Assembly (NCBI RefSeq): GCF_020536995.1
Contig: NC_068362.1
Location: 104,000,376-104,064,375, forward strand
DNA: 64,000 nt
Direction of reading: 5' to 3'
Source of the DNA: Dreissena polymorpha
Taxonomy: Eukaryota > Mollusca > Bivalvia > Myida > Dreissenidae
Shown here piece after piece: positions 45,701-53,109 of the stretch. The translations under genes were made by a program, and so were the position numbers. Within the stretch, counting starts at the first letter, position 1. Each line of letters opens with the position of its first letter. The notes below the pieces were generated by a model, which did not search any database, had not been told where the DNA came from, and saw only the letters and a list, made by a program, of their open reading frames with translations.

Positions 45701-46540
45701 ATCAAGACAGACCGCTCTAGGCAGGTGACCGTTGAACTCACGTGTAATATAAAAACATTTTCGTCGGGTTGAATCCCTAGACAGACCGCTGTAGGCATGT
45801 TACCGTTATATGCACTTGTAATATAGAAGCATTTTCGTCAGGTTGAATCGAGACTGACCGCTGTATGCAGGTGACCGCTGTTCTCATGCAACCGTTCAGT
45901 CAGGTTGGACGGTGTATATACGTTAATATATTATGTTTACAGGTCGACTTGTATCCTACTTCAACCCCTACGGCGGGCCACGTAACTACGCAGTCCTGAC
46001 CACGCCCTCATTACCACGAAGTGATCCCCTCGTCCGGCTTCAGTTCAGGGTACAGCTATGTATATTTAAAAAAAAAACGTCATAAAACGCGTGATGTTTT
46101 CTAATTAAAAATACTCATATTTCTCTACATTTAAATGTCAATACTTTTTTTTGGGAGGGGGGGGGGATTTGGGAAGAGGGGGATAACAAAACAACCGTTT
46201 AGACAACAACAACAACAACAACAACAGTGTTGTTTCAAATGTATGATAAAGATGCGTCTTGGTAATTTTTAGTTCTCAACGGCAAACATTTTATTTCAAT
46301 GAGCAATTTACAATCATTAGGTATTTGAGTGCTAAAAACTGGATTCTATACAAACCCGTGTGGTCAAATGTATGTTACGTTGTTTTAAGTACAAAATCCA
46401 GGGGTCAGGCACAGGAGCCCTTAGCGTTCTCAGCTCCCTAACTGGGCCCCTATGGACCAGCGACCTTGTACCCACGGAAGTAGAGGCCGTGTGGCTACGA
46501 CAATGTGTTCATATAAAAATGCCCGAAAAAACAGCGCAGG
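33647..46540 (+). CDS. Membrane-anchored LDLa-SRCR-MAM receptor gene (multi-exon, 5' and 3' incomplete)
   Basis: Thirteen predicted exons read on the plus strand: 33647-33780, 35468-35577, 35942-36247, 36621-36791, 40285-40428, 40988-41153, 41960-42138, 42501-42554, 43096-43231, 43679-43842, 44867-45022, 45943-46049 and 46402-46540. All introns are GT-AG and each junction preserves the codon phase, which is strong evidence for one gene. The order is: cytoplasmic segment, hydrophobic anchor, Ser/Thr-rich stalk, LDLa, LDLa, SRCR, linker, SRCR, MAM-like. Family knowledge: LDLa modules bind calcium and ligands, SRCR domains bind proteins or microbial surfaces, MAM domains mediate adhesion. I infer a type II or signal-anchored surface receptor. 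Oddities: the second SRCR has an in-frame TAG and lacks a conserved cysteine; the first LDLa lacks its fourth cysteine; the MAM region has no visible end; no start exon was found upstream. It may be a decaying paralogue. Confidence 0.8.
33864..34072. repeat. Bivalve-type dispersed repeat
   Basis: Contains 'gtcaaggtcacacttagagg' and a second 'cgtcacactaacaggtcaaa', with 'gtctggactgtaatctc'. I recognise these phrases as a common mollusc repeat. It lies in the first intron of the receptor gene. Confidence 0.65.
34230..34312 (+). pseudogene. Extra copy (i) of the membrane-anchor exon
   Basis: After an acceptor-like 'atcatatag' the sequence reads 'AVGIAIGFLVAIRFAVASMF' then 'VKAY', close to the anchor exon at 35468. 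It has no clear donor. It may be a spare exon or a decayed duplicate. Confidence 0.6.
34365..34528 (+). repeat. Dispersed repeat with 'ttcgtggatcgacc' core, copy 1
   Basis: Contains 'tttttcgtgaacacgtt', 'ttccgatgtgtgttcc', 'cgtggatcgaccaaccca' and 'cgaaatcaacg'. Inverted copies lie at 42705-42880 and 44085-44200, all within introns of this gene. Confidence 0.75.
34539..34756. repeat. Foldback element copy
   Basis: Starts 'gaccgtgctctgtgaaaag' and ends 'accgttttcacagagcacgg'. It stops about 16 bp before the acceptor-like site of anchor-exon copy (ii). Confidence 0.85.
34773..34868 (+). pseudogene. Extra copy (ii) of the membrane-anchor exon
   Basis: After 'cagttcgcacag' it reads 'RASLAAVGIVLGVLSFLEIA' then 'VAGMFLKT' and a stop. 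The similarity to the anchor exon covers its whole length, including the lead-in 'gcgggcc'. Confidence 0.65.
34898..34978 (+). pseudogene. Extra copy (iii) of the membrane-anchor exon
   Basis: After 'cattcccag' it begins 'gtcgaagcgggccacg', the same lead-in as the anchor exon, then reads 'VVGMVLVLEFVVDAIFVK' behind an in-frame stop. It is decayed. Confidence 0.65.
34993..35200. repeat. Foldback element copy
   Basis: Left arm 'cctcgctctgggaaaacgg' with 'aaagtgtcgtccccgatta'. The right arm is partly lost ('cttcacgcatatgtatac'). Confidence 0.8.
35225..35467 (+). repeat. 36-bp minisatellite of reiterated 3' splice sites
   Basis: Seven successive units of 36-40 bp each carry a splice-acceptor-like 'ttcccag' or a close variant followed by 'gtcgaagcggct'. 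The AGs end at about 35244, 35280, 35316, 35355, 35391, 35431 and 35467. The last one is the acceptor of the anchor exon. The repeat unit is therefore the exon's own boundary. Confidence 0.85.
35468..35577 (+). CDS. Exon: membrane anchor
   Basis: Reads 'SKRATLTAVGIMLGVLFAIG' then 'FAVAVTFAVSKDSDNK'. A ~21-residue hydrophobic stretch is preceded by basic residues, as in a type II signal anchor. If translation instead began at the internal ATG (35502), the same stretch would serve as a signal peptide. Enters in phase 2 and leaves in phase 1 at 'aaag|gttag'. Confidence 0.7.
35942..36247 (+). CDS. Exon: Ser/Thr-rich stalk
   Basis: Symmetrical phase 1-1 exon between 'gggttttgcag' and 'g|gtaaaag'. 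It encodes about 100 residues dominated by Thr and Ser ('STTTPSVTSHESTTQESKST', 'TSKATTTLQHITTLQGVTTS'), a typical O-glycosylated mucin-like spacer. No cysteines. Confidence 0.75.
36621..36791 (+). CDS. Exon: LDL-receptor class A module 1
   Basis: After 'atctacccag' the exon reads a lead-in and then 'CPGFLCTNGMCLP', 'CPDGEDEMDC'. The acidic 'DGEDEMD' calcium-binding end of an LDLa module is clear. The fourth cysteine is replaced ('QRYDVTIPC' where 'RCDG..DC' is usual). Leaves in phase 1 at 'cgag|gtccgc', a weak donor. Confidence 0.75.
36980..39950 (+). repeat. 25-bp minisatellite, roughly 115 copies, in an intron
   Basis: Unit 'cctgaccgatacagtctata' plus 'tatga', 25 bp, with frequent C/T switches at two positions ('gacc/gact' and 'agtc/agcc'). 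It fills most of the intron between the two LDLa exons. Edge units are diverged and the centre is homogeneous. Confidence 0.95.
40285..40428 (+). CDS. Exon: LDL-receptor class A module 2
   Basis: After 'ccctttacag' it reads 'CEEREFRCIQYRQCVPGARR', then 'CDGTPDCLDGSYEWYGC'. All six LDLa cysteines are present. The end is threonine-rich ('TKTTTTRPVL'). Phase 1-1, with a good donor 'gtatgt'. Confidence 0.85.
   Translation, partial: TVRRESSVAYSTGSASPVRGGATEPRTVWMGLTSGTVVLRPPPLGLC
40429..40665 (+). repeat. Degenerate copies of the exon end and its donor site
   Basis: Phrases of the preceding exon end ('accaccactcggcctgtg', then 'ctaggtatgtt') recur in decayed form about four times: 'ccactaccactcggcctctg', 'cgccaccactcagcctgtg', and 'cttcggcctgtgttaggtat'. 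The last keeps a donor-like 'ag|gtatct'. Confidence 0.6.
40666..40850 (+). mobile_element. tRNA-derived SINE
   Basis: Box A 'tggcgttgtgg' (40673-40683) and box B 'ggttcgatcc' (40716-40725) are well spaced for an internal RNA polymerase III promoter. The body ends in 'aaggaaacagactcgaaaac', shared with the copies at 24.4 and 28.6 kb. It lies in an intron. Confidence 0.75.
40988..41153 (+). CDS. Exon: SRCR domain 1, first half
   Basis: After 'cgtgtttcag' it reads 'IRLMDGQSDVTGKMRRGRVE', 'KFGTVCGDIWTDKEATVVCR'. This is the canonical SRCR opening. Leaves in phase 2 at 'acaga|gtaagc', the usual split site of SRCR domains. Confidence 0.9.
41396..41616. repeat. Foldback element copy (intronic)
   Basis: Left 'aacggggttttatgcatgtg', right 'cgggttttttttagagcgagg'; both arms contain 'gtgtcgtccc' or its inverse. 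Confidence 0.8.
41960..42138 (+). CDS. Exon: SRCR domain 1, second half
   Basis: After 'tcctcgtttcag' it reads 'GTGFAYGNAIFGQGSGDVLL', 'LRVQCHGNETNLGQCWSRGI', 'LCGHSQDASVSC'. With the first half it supplies six cysteines, the group A pattern. Phase 2 to phase 1, with donor 'gtaagt'. Confidence 0.9.
42501..42554 (+). CDS. Exon: short linker
   Basis: Between 'gttcttttcag' and 'g|gtaaca', it reads 'GPLNVSIVSSTPLPKVK'. Phase 1-1, 54 bp. It joins the two SRCR domains. Confidence 0.6.
42705..42880 (-). repeat. Dispersed repeat with 'ttcgtggatcgatc' core, copy 2
   Basis: Inverted relative to the copy at 34365: 'ttgatcgatccacgaatt', 'aacacatcggaaatga', 'tgttcacgaaaaagtcatt'. Confidence 0.75.
43096..43231 (+). 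CDS. Exon: SRCR domain 2, first half
   Basis: After 'aatacaag' it reads 'DIRLSRGRTCLGGLVQMNHD', 'GEWRAVCDDGFGEREATVVF', 'RILGFK'. SRCR opening is clear, but the second conserved cysteine ('VVCR' in domain 1) is Phe. Phase 1 to phase 2. Confidence 0.85.
43358..43672. repeat. Foldback element copy directly before a splice acceptor
   Basis: Starts 'agtctcggtctgggaaaata', ends 'cgtattcccagaccgaggct'. The middle has an extra ~60 bp. Its end lies about 6 bp before the AG of the next exon, so its right end forms part of the intron's 3' region. Confidence 0.8.
43679..43842 (+). CDS. Exon: SRCR domain 2, second half, with in-frame stop
   Basis: After 'atattttttcag', in the phase demanded by the previous exon, it reads 'SGFGVGDGLFWLDDVSCYGN', 'ETNIMQCQSRPLGENNCDYY', then TAG, then 'AVGVAC'. 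In other SRCR domains this position is often Glu or Asp ('DEAVGVAC'), so a GAG-to-TAG change is likely. The frame is otherwise open on both sides and the splice sites are good. Confidence 0.75.
43858..44012. repeat. Foldback element copy, right end missing
   Basis: 'gaatcgtgctctgaaaaaaa' and 'gcatgtgcgtaaagtgtcg' on the left; the inner inverted arm is present; the right terminus is absent. Confidence 0.75.
44085..44200 (-). repeat. Dispersed repeat with 'ttcgtggatcgatc' core, copy 3
   Basis: Contains 'aatactgtaaaattatcatt', 'attcgcgggacataaat', 'aacacatcggaaatgagcg', matching copies 1 and 2. Confidence 0.7.
44395..44660. repeat. Bivalve-type dispersed repeat
   Basis: Contains 'tctgtctgtgagtctgtctg', 'ggatcctgcgataactttaa', 'catgaaacttggaaaatgga', 'ggttgctatggcaacaaat' and 'tggtggagccggtagggga'. 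I recognise it as a common mollusc repeat of unknown class. Confidence 0.65.
44703..44832. repeat. Foldback element copy, shortened, near a splice acceptor
   Basis: 'gagcctcgttctgaaatgat' on the left, 'tttcctagaccg' on the right. Ends about 35 bp before the acceptor at 44866. Confidence 0.75.
44867..45022 (+). CDS. Exon: start of MAM-like domain
   Basis: After 'tctcattttag' it reads 'CMSSVNCSFDENDCCYGFAD', then 'PSVTGVGAVPWVWKDHPKGA'. 'NCSFDENDCCYGF' followed by a Trp-rich strand resembles the MAM opening 'CdFE..lCgw'. Phase 1-1, with donor 'g|gtaagaa'. Confidence 0.65.
45066..45262. repeat. Foldback element copy (intronic)
   Basis: Starts 'gagccgcgttctggaaaaac', ends 'cccattttcccagatcgaga'. 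Inner arms are shortened. Confidence 0.8.
45645..45895 (+). repeat. ~70-bp tandem repeat, about 3.5 copies
   Basis: Units carry 'agcattttcgtcgggttgaa', 'agacagaccgct' and 'aggcaggtgaccgtt'. Intronic. Confidence 0.8.
45943..46049 (+). CDS. Exon: MAM-like domain, middle
   Basis: After 'tatgtttacag' it reads 'GRLVSYFNPYGGPRNYAVLT', then 'TPSLPRSDPLVRLQFR'. This corresponds to the strand in MAM domains with 'a.L.SP.l' followed by the 'C/L.F.Y' strand. Phase 1 to phase 0, donor 'agg|gtacag'. Confidence 0.6.
46207..46228 (+). repeat. (CAA)n microsatellite beside a G-rich tract
   Basis: 'caacaacaacaacaacaaca' follows G-rich DNA at 46155-46190 in the intron. Confidence 0.8.
46402..46540 (+). CDS. 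Exon: MAM-like domain, continued; last exon seen
   Basis: After 'acaaaatccag' it reads 'GSGTGALSVLSSLTGPLWTS', then 'DLVPTEVEAVWLRQCVHIKM'. 'G.G.L.V......LW' fits the MAM middle. The donor could be at 'cagg|gtttga' (46541). Without splicing the frame runs into the adjacent foldback element and stops near 46599. The C-terminal part of the MAM domain was not found downstream in this window. Confidence 0.55.
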
Positions 46541-46564
46541 GTTTGATTAAATATTTCAATGCCT

Positions 46565-46762
46565 ATATATCGGCATCGCTCTGGGAAAACCTGACTTAAT
46601 GAATGTGCGCTAAGTGTCGTCCCAGATAAGCATGTGCAGTGACGACACTTTCCGCTTCAACTGCAGTATATTTAAGTGGAGACTTCCTTTAAACAAAACA
46701 TTCCATGAAAGCGGAAAGTGTCGTCCAATATAAGGCTGTGCGGATTACAGAGGCTCATTTAG
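46565..46762. repeat. Foldback element copy
   Basis: 'catcgctctgggaaaacctg' on the left and 'cggaaagtgtcgtccaatat' in the inner right arm; the right end is lost. Lies directly after the last MAM-like exon. Confidence 0.75.
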
Positions 46763-47171
46763 ATAACTTATTTGTTTACTGCAATTCTTGCGAGCTAAAT
46801 TTTAACACTGCAAACACAAAAATAATGGTATTTCGGAAGACGGGTGGATTTATAGAAAACGAAATTTAAAGTGAATTAGGTAGATATTAATTGTATGTAA
46901 AAACAGGTTTGTTAAACTTATAAAATATTGGTGTAAAATTCTTAACAATGAAAATATTATAATGCAAATAGTTTAAAAACAAGCTCTAAACGAGTATTAT
47001 AAAGGTTATACATATTGGCTCTCAAATGTCAAGCAAATGTAAAATTATTTTTGATTTTGGTTATGTGTTTAAAAATCCGAACGGTGTGCAAGTTAATGGT
47101 TTTATTAGGAAGTTTAAAAGTAGACTTTCTGACAGCATTGAACACGAAATGTATGGTTATATGAATAATAA
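46763..47171. other. Non-coding stretch
   Basis: AT-rich with no recognisable exon in the phase needed to continue the receptor gene. Confidence 0.4.
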
Positions 47172-47871
<700 letters not shown>

Positions 47872-47891
47872 AGGTGCAGCTTGAAAGTTTG

Positions 47892-48310
47892 TGCCAGTAT
47901 ATGTTATTAGTGCGGGGCCGATGTCGTGCAGTGTGCCTGTATATGTTATTAGTGCGGGGCCGATGTCGTGCAGTGTGCCTGTATATGTTATTAGTGCGGG
48001 GCCGATGTCGTGCAGTGTGCCTGTATATGTTATTAGTGCGGGGCCGATGTCGTGCAGTGTGCCTGTATATGTTATTAGTGCGGGGCCGATGTCGTGCAGT
48101 GTGCCTGTATATGTTATTAGTGCGGGGCCGATGTCGTGCAGTGTGTCTGTATATGTTATTAGTGCGGGGCCGATGTCGTGCAGTGTGCCTGTATATGTTA
48201 TTAGTGCGGGGCCGATGTCGTGCAGTGTGCCTGTATATGTTATTAGTGCGGGGCCGATGTCGTGCAGTGTGCCTGTATATGTTATTAGTGCGGGGCCGAT
48301 GTCGTGCATC
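47892..48310 (+). repeat. 42-bp minisatellite, ten near-perfect copies
   Basis: Unit: 'cctgtatatgttattagtgc', 'ggggccgatgtcgtgcagtg', 'tg'. Only copy 7 differs visibly (one C to T). Because 42 is a multiple of three, two plus frames and one minus frame stay open for 146-197 codons (14-residue repeats such as 'PVYVISAGPMSCS' or 'YMLLVRGRCRAVC'). I treat these as by-products rather than genes. Confidence 0.95.
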
Positions 48311-49408
48311 GCGAGGAGGGAGAACATGTGAAGGAACTGAAAACGCTGTTGTTCTGTTTTCGGGTTTTTAATAACAAAACAACAGCGACCAAAATGCATT
48401 CAACAAAAAACAAAATGAAGCTCATTCTTCGGACATGTAATGTGCCAGCATGCTACACTCTTGTTTTGTGTAACAATATACAAGATATATTATTGTTCAC
48501 ATGGAACTAATAATCCTATTCTTAATTGCGTTTTATGTATTCTAATAAATTTGTTACTATTGTGATACGATTCATACTCTTATTTTACGATTTAATTTAG
48601 TCTTAAAAAATCTCATTATAATCTATGTTAGAAAAGAAACAAATGCGGTGAACTTAAGGACAAAACTACGAATTAAGCTATTTACACATTAATCCTAATA
48701 AACTGTTTTTATTTAATAATGATTTATATGATTTTTTTATCTGTAATAGTTATTCATTTTAACAATTTAAGACAAAACAGATAGTATCATAACAATATTC
48801 ACATTGATTTTACCTCACAACCTGTATGCTTATATTGAGTTTGTAAAAATCCGTAAAAAAAAACAAATGTGCACACGAATACCAAAACACAACACTTTAA
48901 AAATACAGATAAAATGATATAAACAAAAATAATCAAATACGCAATAAAGTTTAATATACAAGTCATGCAATTCATGCTTAAGTCATTTTAATTAAGCGTA
49001 TTTGTACTGGGGCTTTAGATTAAATTTGACAAGGATACATAACCAACATGCAATGGACATTTTTGTGTAAGAAAATCAACATTGACGCATGTTCTGTGTT
49101 TGAAGGCTTACTTAAAGTTTCATTTGGTAAAGAAGTCAACAATTATTATTTAATTAATTCATGTATTTATTTATTAGCTAACATTTGTGTTAAACAAATA
49201 AAAAGGGACCTTCTTAGTAACTCGAGTTAGATACGATAAATTCTTCTATAATCAATTTCTATTGTGCCTAGCAAAATTAAGGTGTTGATATTTTTATGTT
49301 CAATTAAGCTTTAATTACTGATAACCATAAAAACAAAATGAATTAATATATAGGATCTGGCACGAGTTGTCATCTCAAACCATATTTTATTCAACGAGTT
49401 CAGGAATT
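48311..49408. other. Non-coding stretch
   Basis: Strongly AT-rich; no gene or repeat recognised. Confidence 0.4.
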
Positions 49409-49413
49409 TTGTT

Positions 49414-49440
49414 AGTAAGCGAGCCTTTGGCGAGCTTACT
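49414..49440. repeat. Mini-hairpin with the shared loop block
   Basis: 'agtaagc' and 'gcttact' pair around 'gagcctttggcga'. The loop is nearly the same as the apical block of hairpin copies A and B, but the stem is unrelated. It lies 22 bp before copy B. Confidence 0.75.
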
Positions 49441-49461
49441 TACGAATTTCCTGGGCGAGTT

Positions 49462-49617
49462 TATAGAGAATACTAGGTCGGTGCCGAATAAAGCAAAGTT
49501 TATTTTGCGAGGCTTAGAAAATCTGAACCACGAGCCTTGGCGAGTGGTTCAGATTTTCGTGCCGAGCAAGATAAACTTTGCTTTATTCGGCACCGACCTA
49601 GTATTCGATTTATCCCA
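49462..49617. repeat. Long hairpin element, copy B
   Basis: The outer arms are a perfect 36-bp inverted repeat (49468-49503 with 49571-49606). The inner stem pairs 'tctgaaccac' with 'gtggttcaga'. Conserved blocks are shared with copy A: 'tgcgaggcttagaaaa', 'cacgagccttggcgagtg', 'ttttcgtgccgagca'. Edges 'atagagaata' and 'tttatccca' are also shared. Arms are unrelated to copy A. A palindromic open frame across it (87 codons) is a by-product. Confidence 0.9.
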
Positions 49618-50885
49618 TCAATTTTCTTAGTCGTAAATTATTTCTTTAAACATAGAATAGGAAAATCGAACTAGACGGAAAATCCCAAAGATATTTTAAG
49701 CAAACATTGTTTCATTTTTTTAATCGTGTCGAGCCTAATACATTACAAAAAGATCAGTAACCAACCTGTTTTTCGTTTATCATACCTCTACGTCCCCGAT
49801 TTTTAAGATATAATGAAAAAAAAAGACACTAAACAACTGCATCTTTAGCGTGAAACAACATGCATTGTGTCGTATGACGTATTAATAATGACGTCACGAG
49901 TACGCGCACTTAATATTTGTAAATAATGTTTATTTGCTTTTTGAGTTGCATTATGTGTAAAAACTATATTACATCTTGGTATCAAATTGTTTGTTTTGTT
50001 GAATCTGATTCGATTTTACTAAAAATGATTACTTTATAGTTGATTCCGAGTAATATGAACATTCTTCGCCGCGCGTGACAGCTATATTTCAGCACTGCTG
50101 AAATAAAGGTAAATTTATTCCACAGTGGTTTATTTCGACAATGCACGTCTGATGATGGGATAAAATAAAATATGGTATGATGCAAACATGGTGATAAATT
50201 CCGAATGTTGTTTGCATTTCGTGACGTCATTTGACGTCGCAACGTCATTTCAGCAAAATAACAAAATGCGATTGGTCAATTCAGCAAAATAACAAAACGC
50301 GATTGGTCAATAAACGAAAACTTAAAATTTTAAAATGTTGTATTATACATGTGTATTATAAAATAAATGTAATGGTTGTATTACATGGGAAATAGGGTAT
50401 AGCATGTGATAAAAAAACAAATATGTAATAGTTATATTACATGGGAAATAGTGATAAAATATGCTAGATATACAATACATGACCCTTCTATTATTTAAGT
50501 GTCGAAATGTATATCTTAATACAATGTTTTTTATGTATAAAACTATAAATGGTCTCGACCTTGCATATTTATTTGCTCAGTATTGACTTCGAAGAAATAA
50601 TTGAAATAAGATTGAACAAATTACTTTTAAACAGTTAAACAACGTACTTCTTATCATTTGCATCGAAACGTTAACATCATGTTAATTAAATGGACCTTTT
50701 GAGCCACTGAGCGTAATCTATTATAGGTTTATATAGTTACAAGTTAACATGCTTGACCAGTCACATTTAAATTTGGTGTCCAATTTGATCATGATCAAAA
50801 CATGTATTTGAGCGATGTTTAACGAATTGTTCTCTGAAAATGCTTTTAATGCGTAGTTTTTGTAGTTAAACAGCGCCACATTTTC
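49618..50885. other. Non-coding stretch downstream of the beta-propeller gene
   Basis: Contains a tandem pair of 'cagcaaaataacaaaa' plus 'cgcgattggtcaat' words (50252-50310) and several 'tgacgtca' or 'gacgtc' words (49880-50250). On the minus strand this is the 3' side of the 50886-52079 gene; I saw no clear nearby polyadenylation signal. Confidence 0.4.
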
Positions 50886-52079
50886 TTAAGATGTAGCTAT
50901 TATTTGTAGGTTGTAAATTCCCAACTCTTTACCAGGGGTAGAATCAATCACAGCTAACTTATCCTGGGTGTCGTTGAAGCAAATAGCACGAGGCCTACGC
51001 AATTGTCCGCTTAGAAGTGTTGTCGTGTGTTCCAGGGAATCGGTGACCACGTGTAGACCGTTTCTGCCTGCGCTTGTCAAGAAGACGTAACCGGAGTTGT
51101 GCACTGCAGCCTGAAACGGATAGTGAAGATCCTCGTGAAAATATGTGAAAGCGTCCTCACCATTTGCTGCAATCCCCACCACTTCGTTTCTTGCGGAACG
51201 TGATACATATAATATTGCCAATCGTTTGTTAAACGTGAGCTTGTACGAAGCTCTCAACACTATGCCGATTATTTCACTCGTTAAAACTTTCGATAGTTTC
51301 AGTCCCCGTAACTTTATTTTATATAAGTTACCTGTTTTCGGGGCCAAACCGTAAAAGTCACAGCCGTATAAATGCACAACGTCATAAATAGGAACTTCGC
51401 AGTCAATTTCGAGTACATTGGTTAAACATCTGTTGAAAATTGTCAAAACGTCTATTCTGCAAGAGTCGGGTAAGCAAACCATCAGATACGCCCCATCTGC
51501 AATTGCAGTAATAGAAAGTGGTTGCGAATCACAGAAAAACGTGGAAACCACTGACTTTTTGTTTACATCGATAAGATTCACTAAATTTGATCCACCAATG
51601 GCTACAGCTATGAATTCCCCAACCCAAACGCATCCGTTGGTCCAGTAGACTGTGGCATCATTTCTTTGTTTAAGGTCGAAATGCCATACCAACTGCAGAT
51701 TAAATTGTATGACACGGTTGGACAGCTGCCGCTGTGTATTTTGTACACTGTTATAAAAATATGGTAGTATGGCTTTTTGCTTCTTTGACAGACTAAGTGC
51801 ACGTATTATAGAACTCAGTGCAGACTTGCTCTTTCTTGTGGTGGCTTTATCGGATTCCTCTTGAGGTTCTGTTGGTTCAACAATTTTATGAGGGTTTTTC
51901 ATTACATCGTCGATCGAAGAAAGTAGTTTGTCCAATAAGAGGACATCGTTATCTTTAGCCGTAGTGGCTGTCTGTCCACTGTCAGTAGACCCACCTGCAT
52001 CGTCATTGTTCTTTTCGATGATAGTCTCCAAGCATTCGCGGGAATATGGTCGAACCTGGTAATCCCGAATTTGTTCCAT
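50886..52079 (-). CDS. Single-exon gene for a beta-propeller-like protein
   Basis: A clean 397-codon frame on the minus strand. The start was chosen at 'MEQIRDYQVRPYSRECLE' because it has a strong Kozak context (gccATGG); a 13-codon upstream extension also begins with ATG but has a weaker context. Residues 1-100 are polar, with a Ser/Thr/Lys-rich region ('SDKATTRKSKSALSSIIRAL'). From about residue 120 the sequence shows repeated short beta-strand patterns ending in 'LRRPRAICFNDTQDKLAVID', like NHL or six-bladed propeller repeats as at the C-terminus of bivalve TRIM-like proteins. No RING, B-box or signal peptide is visible. A pyrimidine-poor acceptor-like 'attatacag' lies just upstream of the ATG, so a 5' non-coding exon is possible. 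Function is not identified; a cytosolic protein-interaction role is inference. Confidence 0.8.
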   Translation of the reverse strand: MEQIRDYQVRPYSRECLETIIEKNNDDAGGSTDSGQTATTAKDNDVLLLDKLLSSIDDVMKNPHKIVEPTEPQEESDKATTRKSKSALSSIIRALSLSKKQKAILPYFYNSVQNTQRQLSNRVIQFNLQLVWHFDLKQRNDATVYWTNGCVWVGEFIAVAIGGSNLVNLIDVNKKSVVSTFFCDSQPLSITAIADGAYLMVCLPDSCRIDVLTIFNRCLTNVLEIDCEVPIYDVVHLYGCDFYGLAPKTGNLYKIKLRGLKLSKVLTSEIIGIVLRASYKLTFNKRLAILYVSRSARNEVVGIAANGEDAFTYFHEDLHYPFQAAVHNSGYVFLTSAGRNGLHVVTDSLEHTTTLLSGQLRRPRAICFNDTQDKLAVIDSTPGKELGIYNLQIIATS

Positions 52080-53105
52080 GGCTGTATAATTATATAAATG
52101 TAGCAAGAATGTCAACACCTGGCCCGGGCGCCGCTATTTTCAGGTTTTAAATACTCACAAAAAGTTTGCTGTTTTCACCTACTTTGAATGAAGACAGCGT
52201 TGCTTAACAAATACACAAAATCAACTCGGACAAAAAATATTGGTATTGATCACGCGATTGCTTTGTCAGCTCGCATATTTTCTTCAACAGTTTAACTAGG
52301 AAGTGTTAATTTTGGTCGCAGTTATTAACACTAATTTGTGTTAAATACAGTCCGTGAAACTCATAAAAACATTCACAAGAACACAATTTACTTAGTTTAT
52401 AAACGTAGTCCGGCGAAACACACTCGTTAATAACACGTACTTGCATGTTATAGGTAATTATTTATTGATTACAACAAAACGAAAGTGGATCGTATTTACG
52501 GAAAATGCAGATCTACGTAGTATATGTTTAAGTGCATATGTACATTGTACCGGTAGATAGTGTCACTCTATTCATCTGAAGACGTAAACGTTTTCGCAAC
52601 TAAGATTACGTTTGTGTAAATACAATGAGTATTGCCCACTGTATAAAGAACCTTTATGAGTGGTGCATTTCATATAGAATGCTTCCAATTAATTATGAAG
52701 TGTCCGCTTTTGCTGTGTTGTGTTTTCTTTTGCTTCAGATTCGAACAAATCCAAATATTTTAGTAAAACCTCATTTGTTCCAAATAATAGCTAATCATCT
52801 TGCTGAACAATTAACAAGCATACTCGATAATTCTTATACTTGTTGATGTTAAAAAGTTGATTTTTAGTGGCATTGATATTAACGATGGTGGCTTTGAAAA
52901 TTGATTTTAATCACATCGATTAAAGACACTATGTCATGCAATGAAGACGCCTGCAATTGCTTTCAGTTTGTTATAATCGATTTTCATTGTATACATCGAT
53001 TTTGTGTGAACACTAATCTTCACAAAGCGATAACAATAAACAAAAATTAACCATGGATGAAATCGAATATCGATGTCAGATTTTTTTGTGAACACGGGGG
53101 CTTAT
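52080..53105. other. Upstream flank of the beta-propeller gene
   Basis: Likely holds its promoter and 5' leader on the minus strand, but I see no decisive core element. 'ggcccgggcgcc' at 52122-52133 is a small GC-rich island. A 73-codon plus frame at 52625 has no known motif. Confidence 0.35.
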
Positions 53106-53109
53106 CAGA

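Noticed and set aside
47874-48306. Next exon of the receptor gene
   Set aside because: In the phase required after 46540 the sequence stops within three codons, and its translation is not MAM-like.
49367-49630. 87-residue protein across hairpin copy B
   Set aside because: The frame runs through a perfect inverted repeat and is better explained as a by-product of the palindrome.
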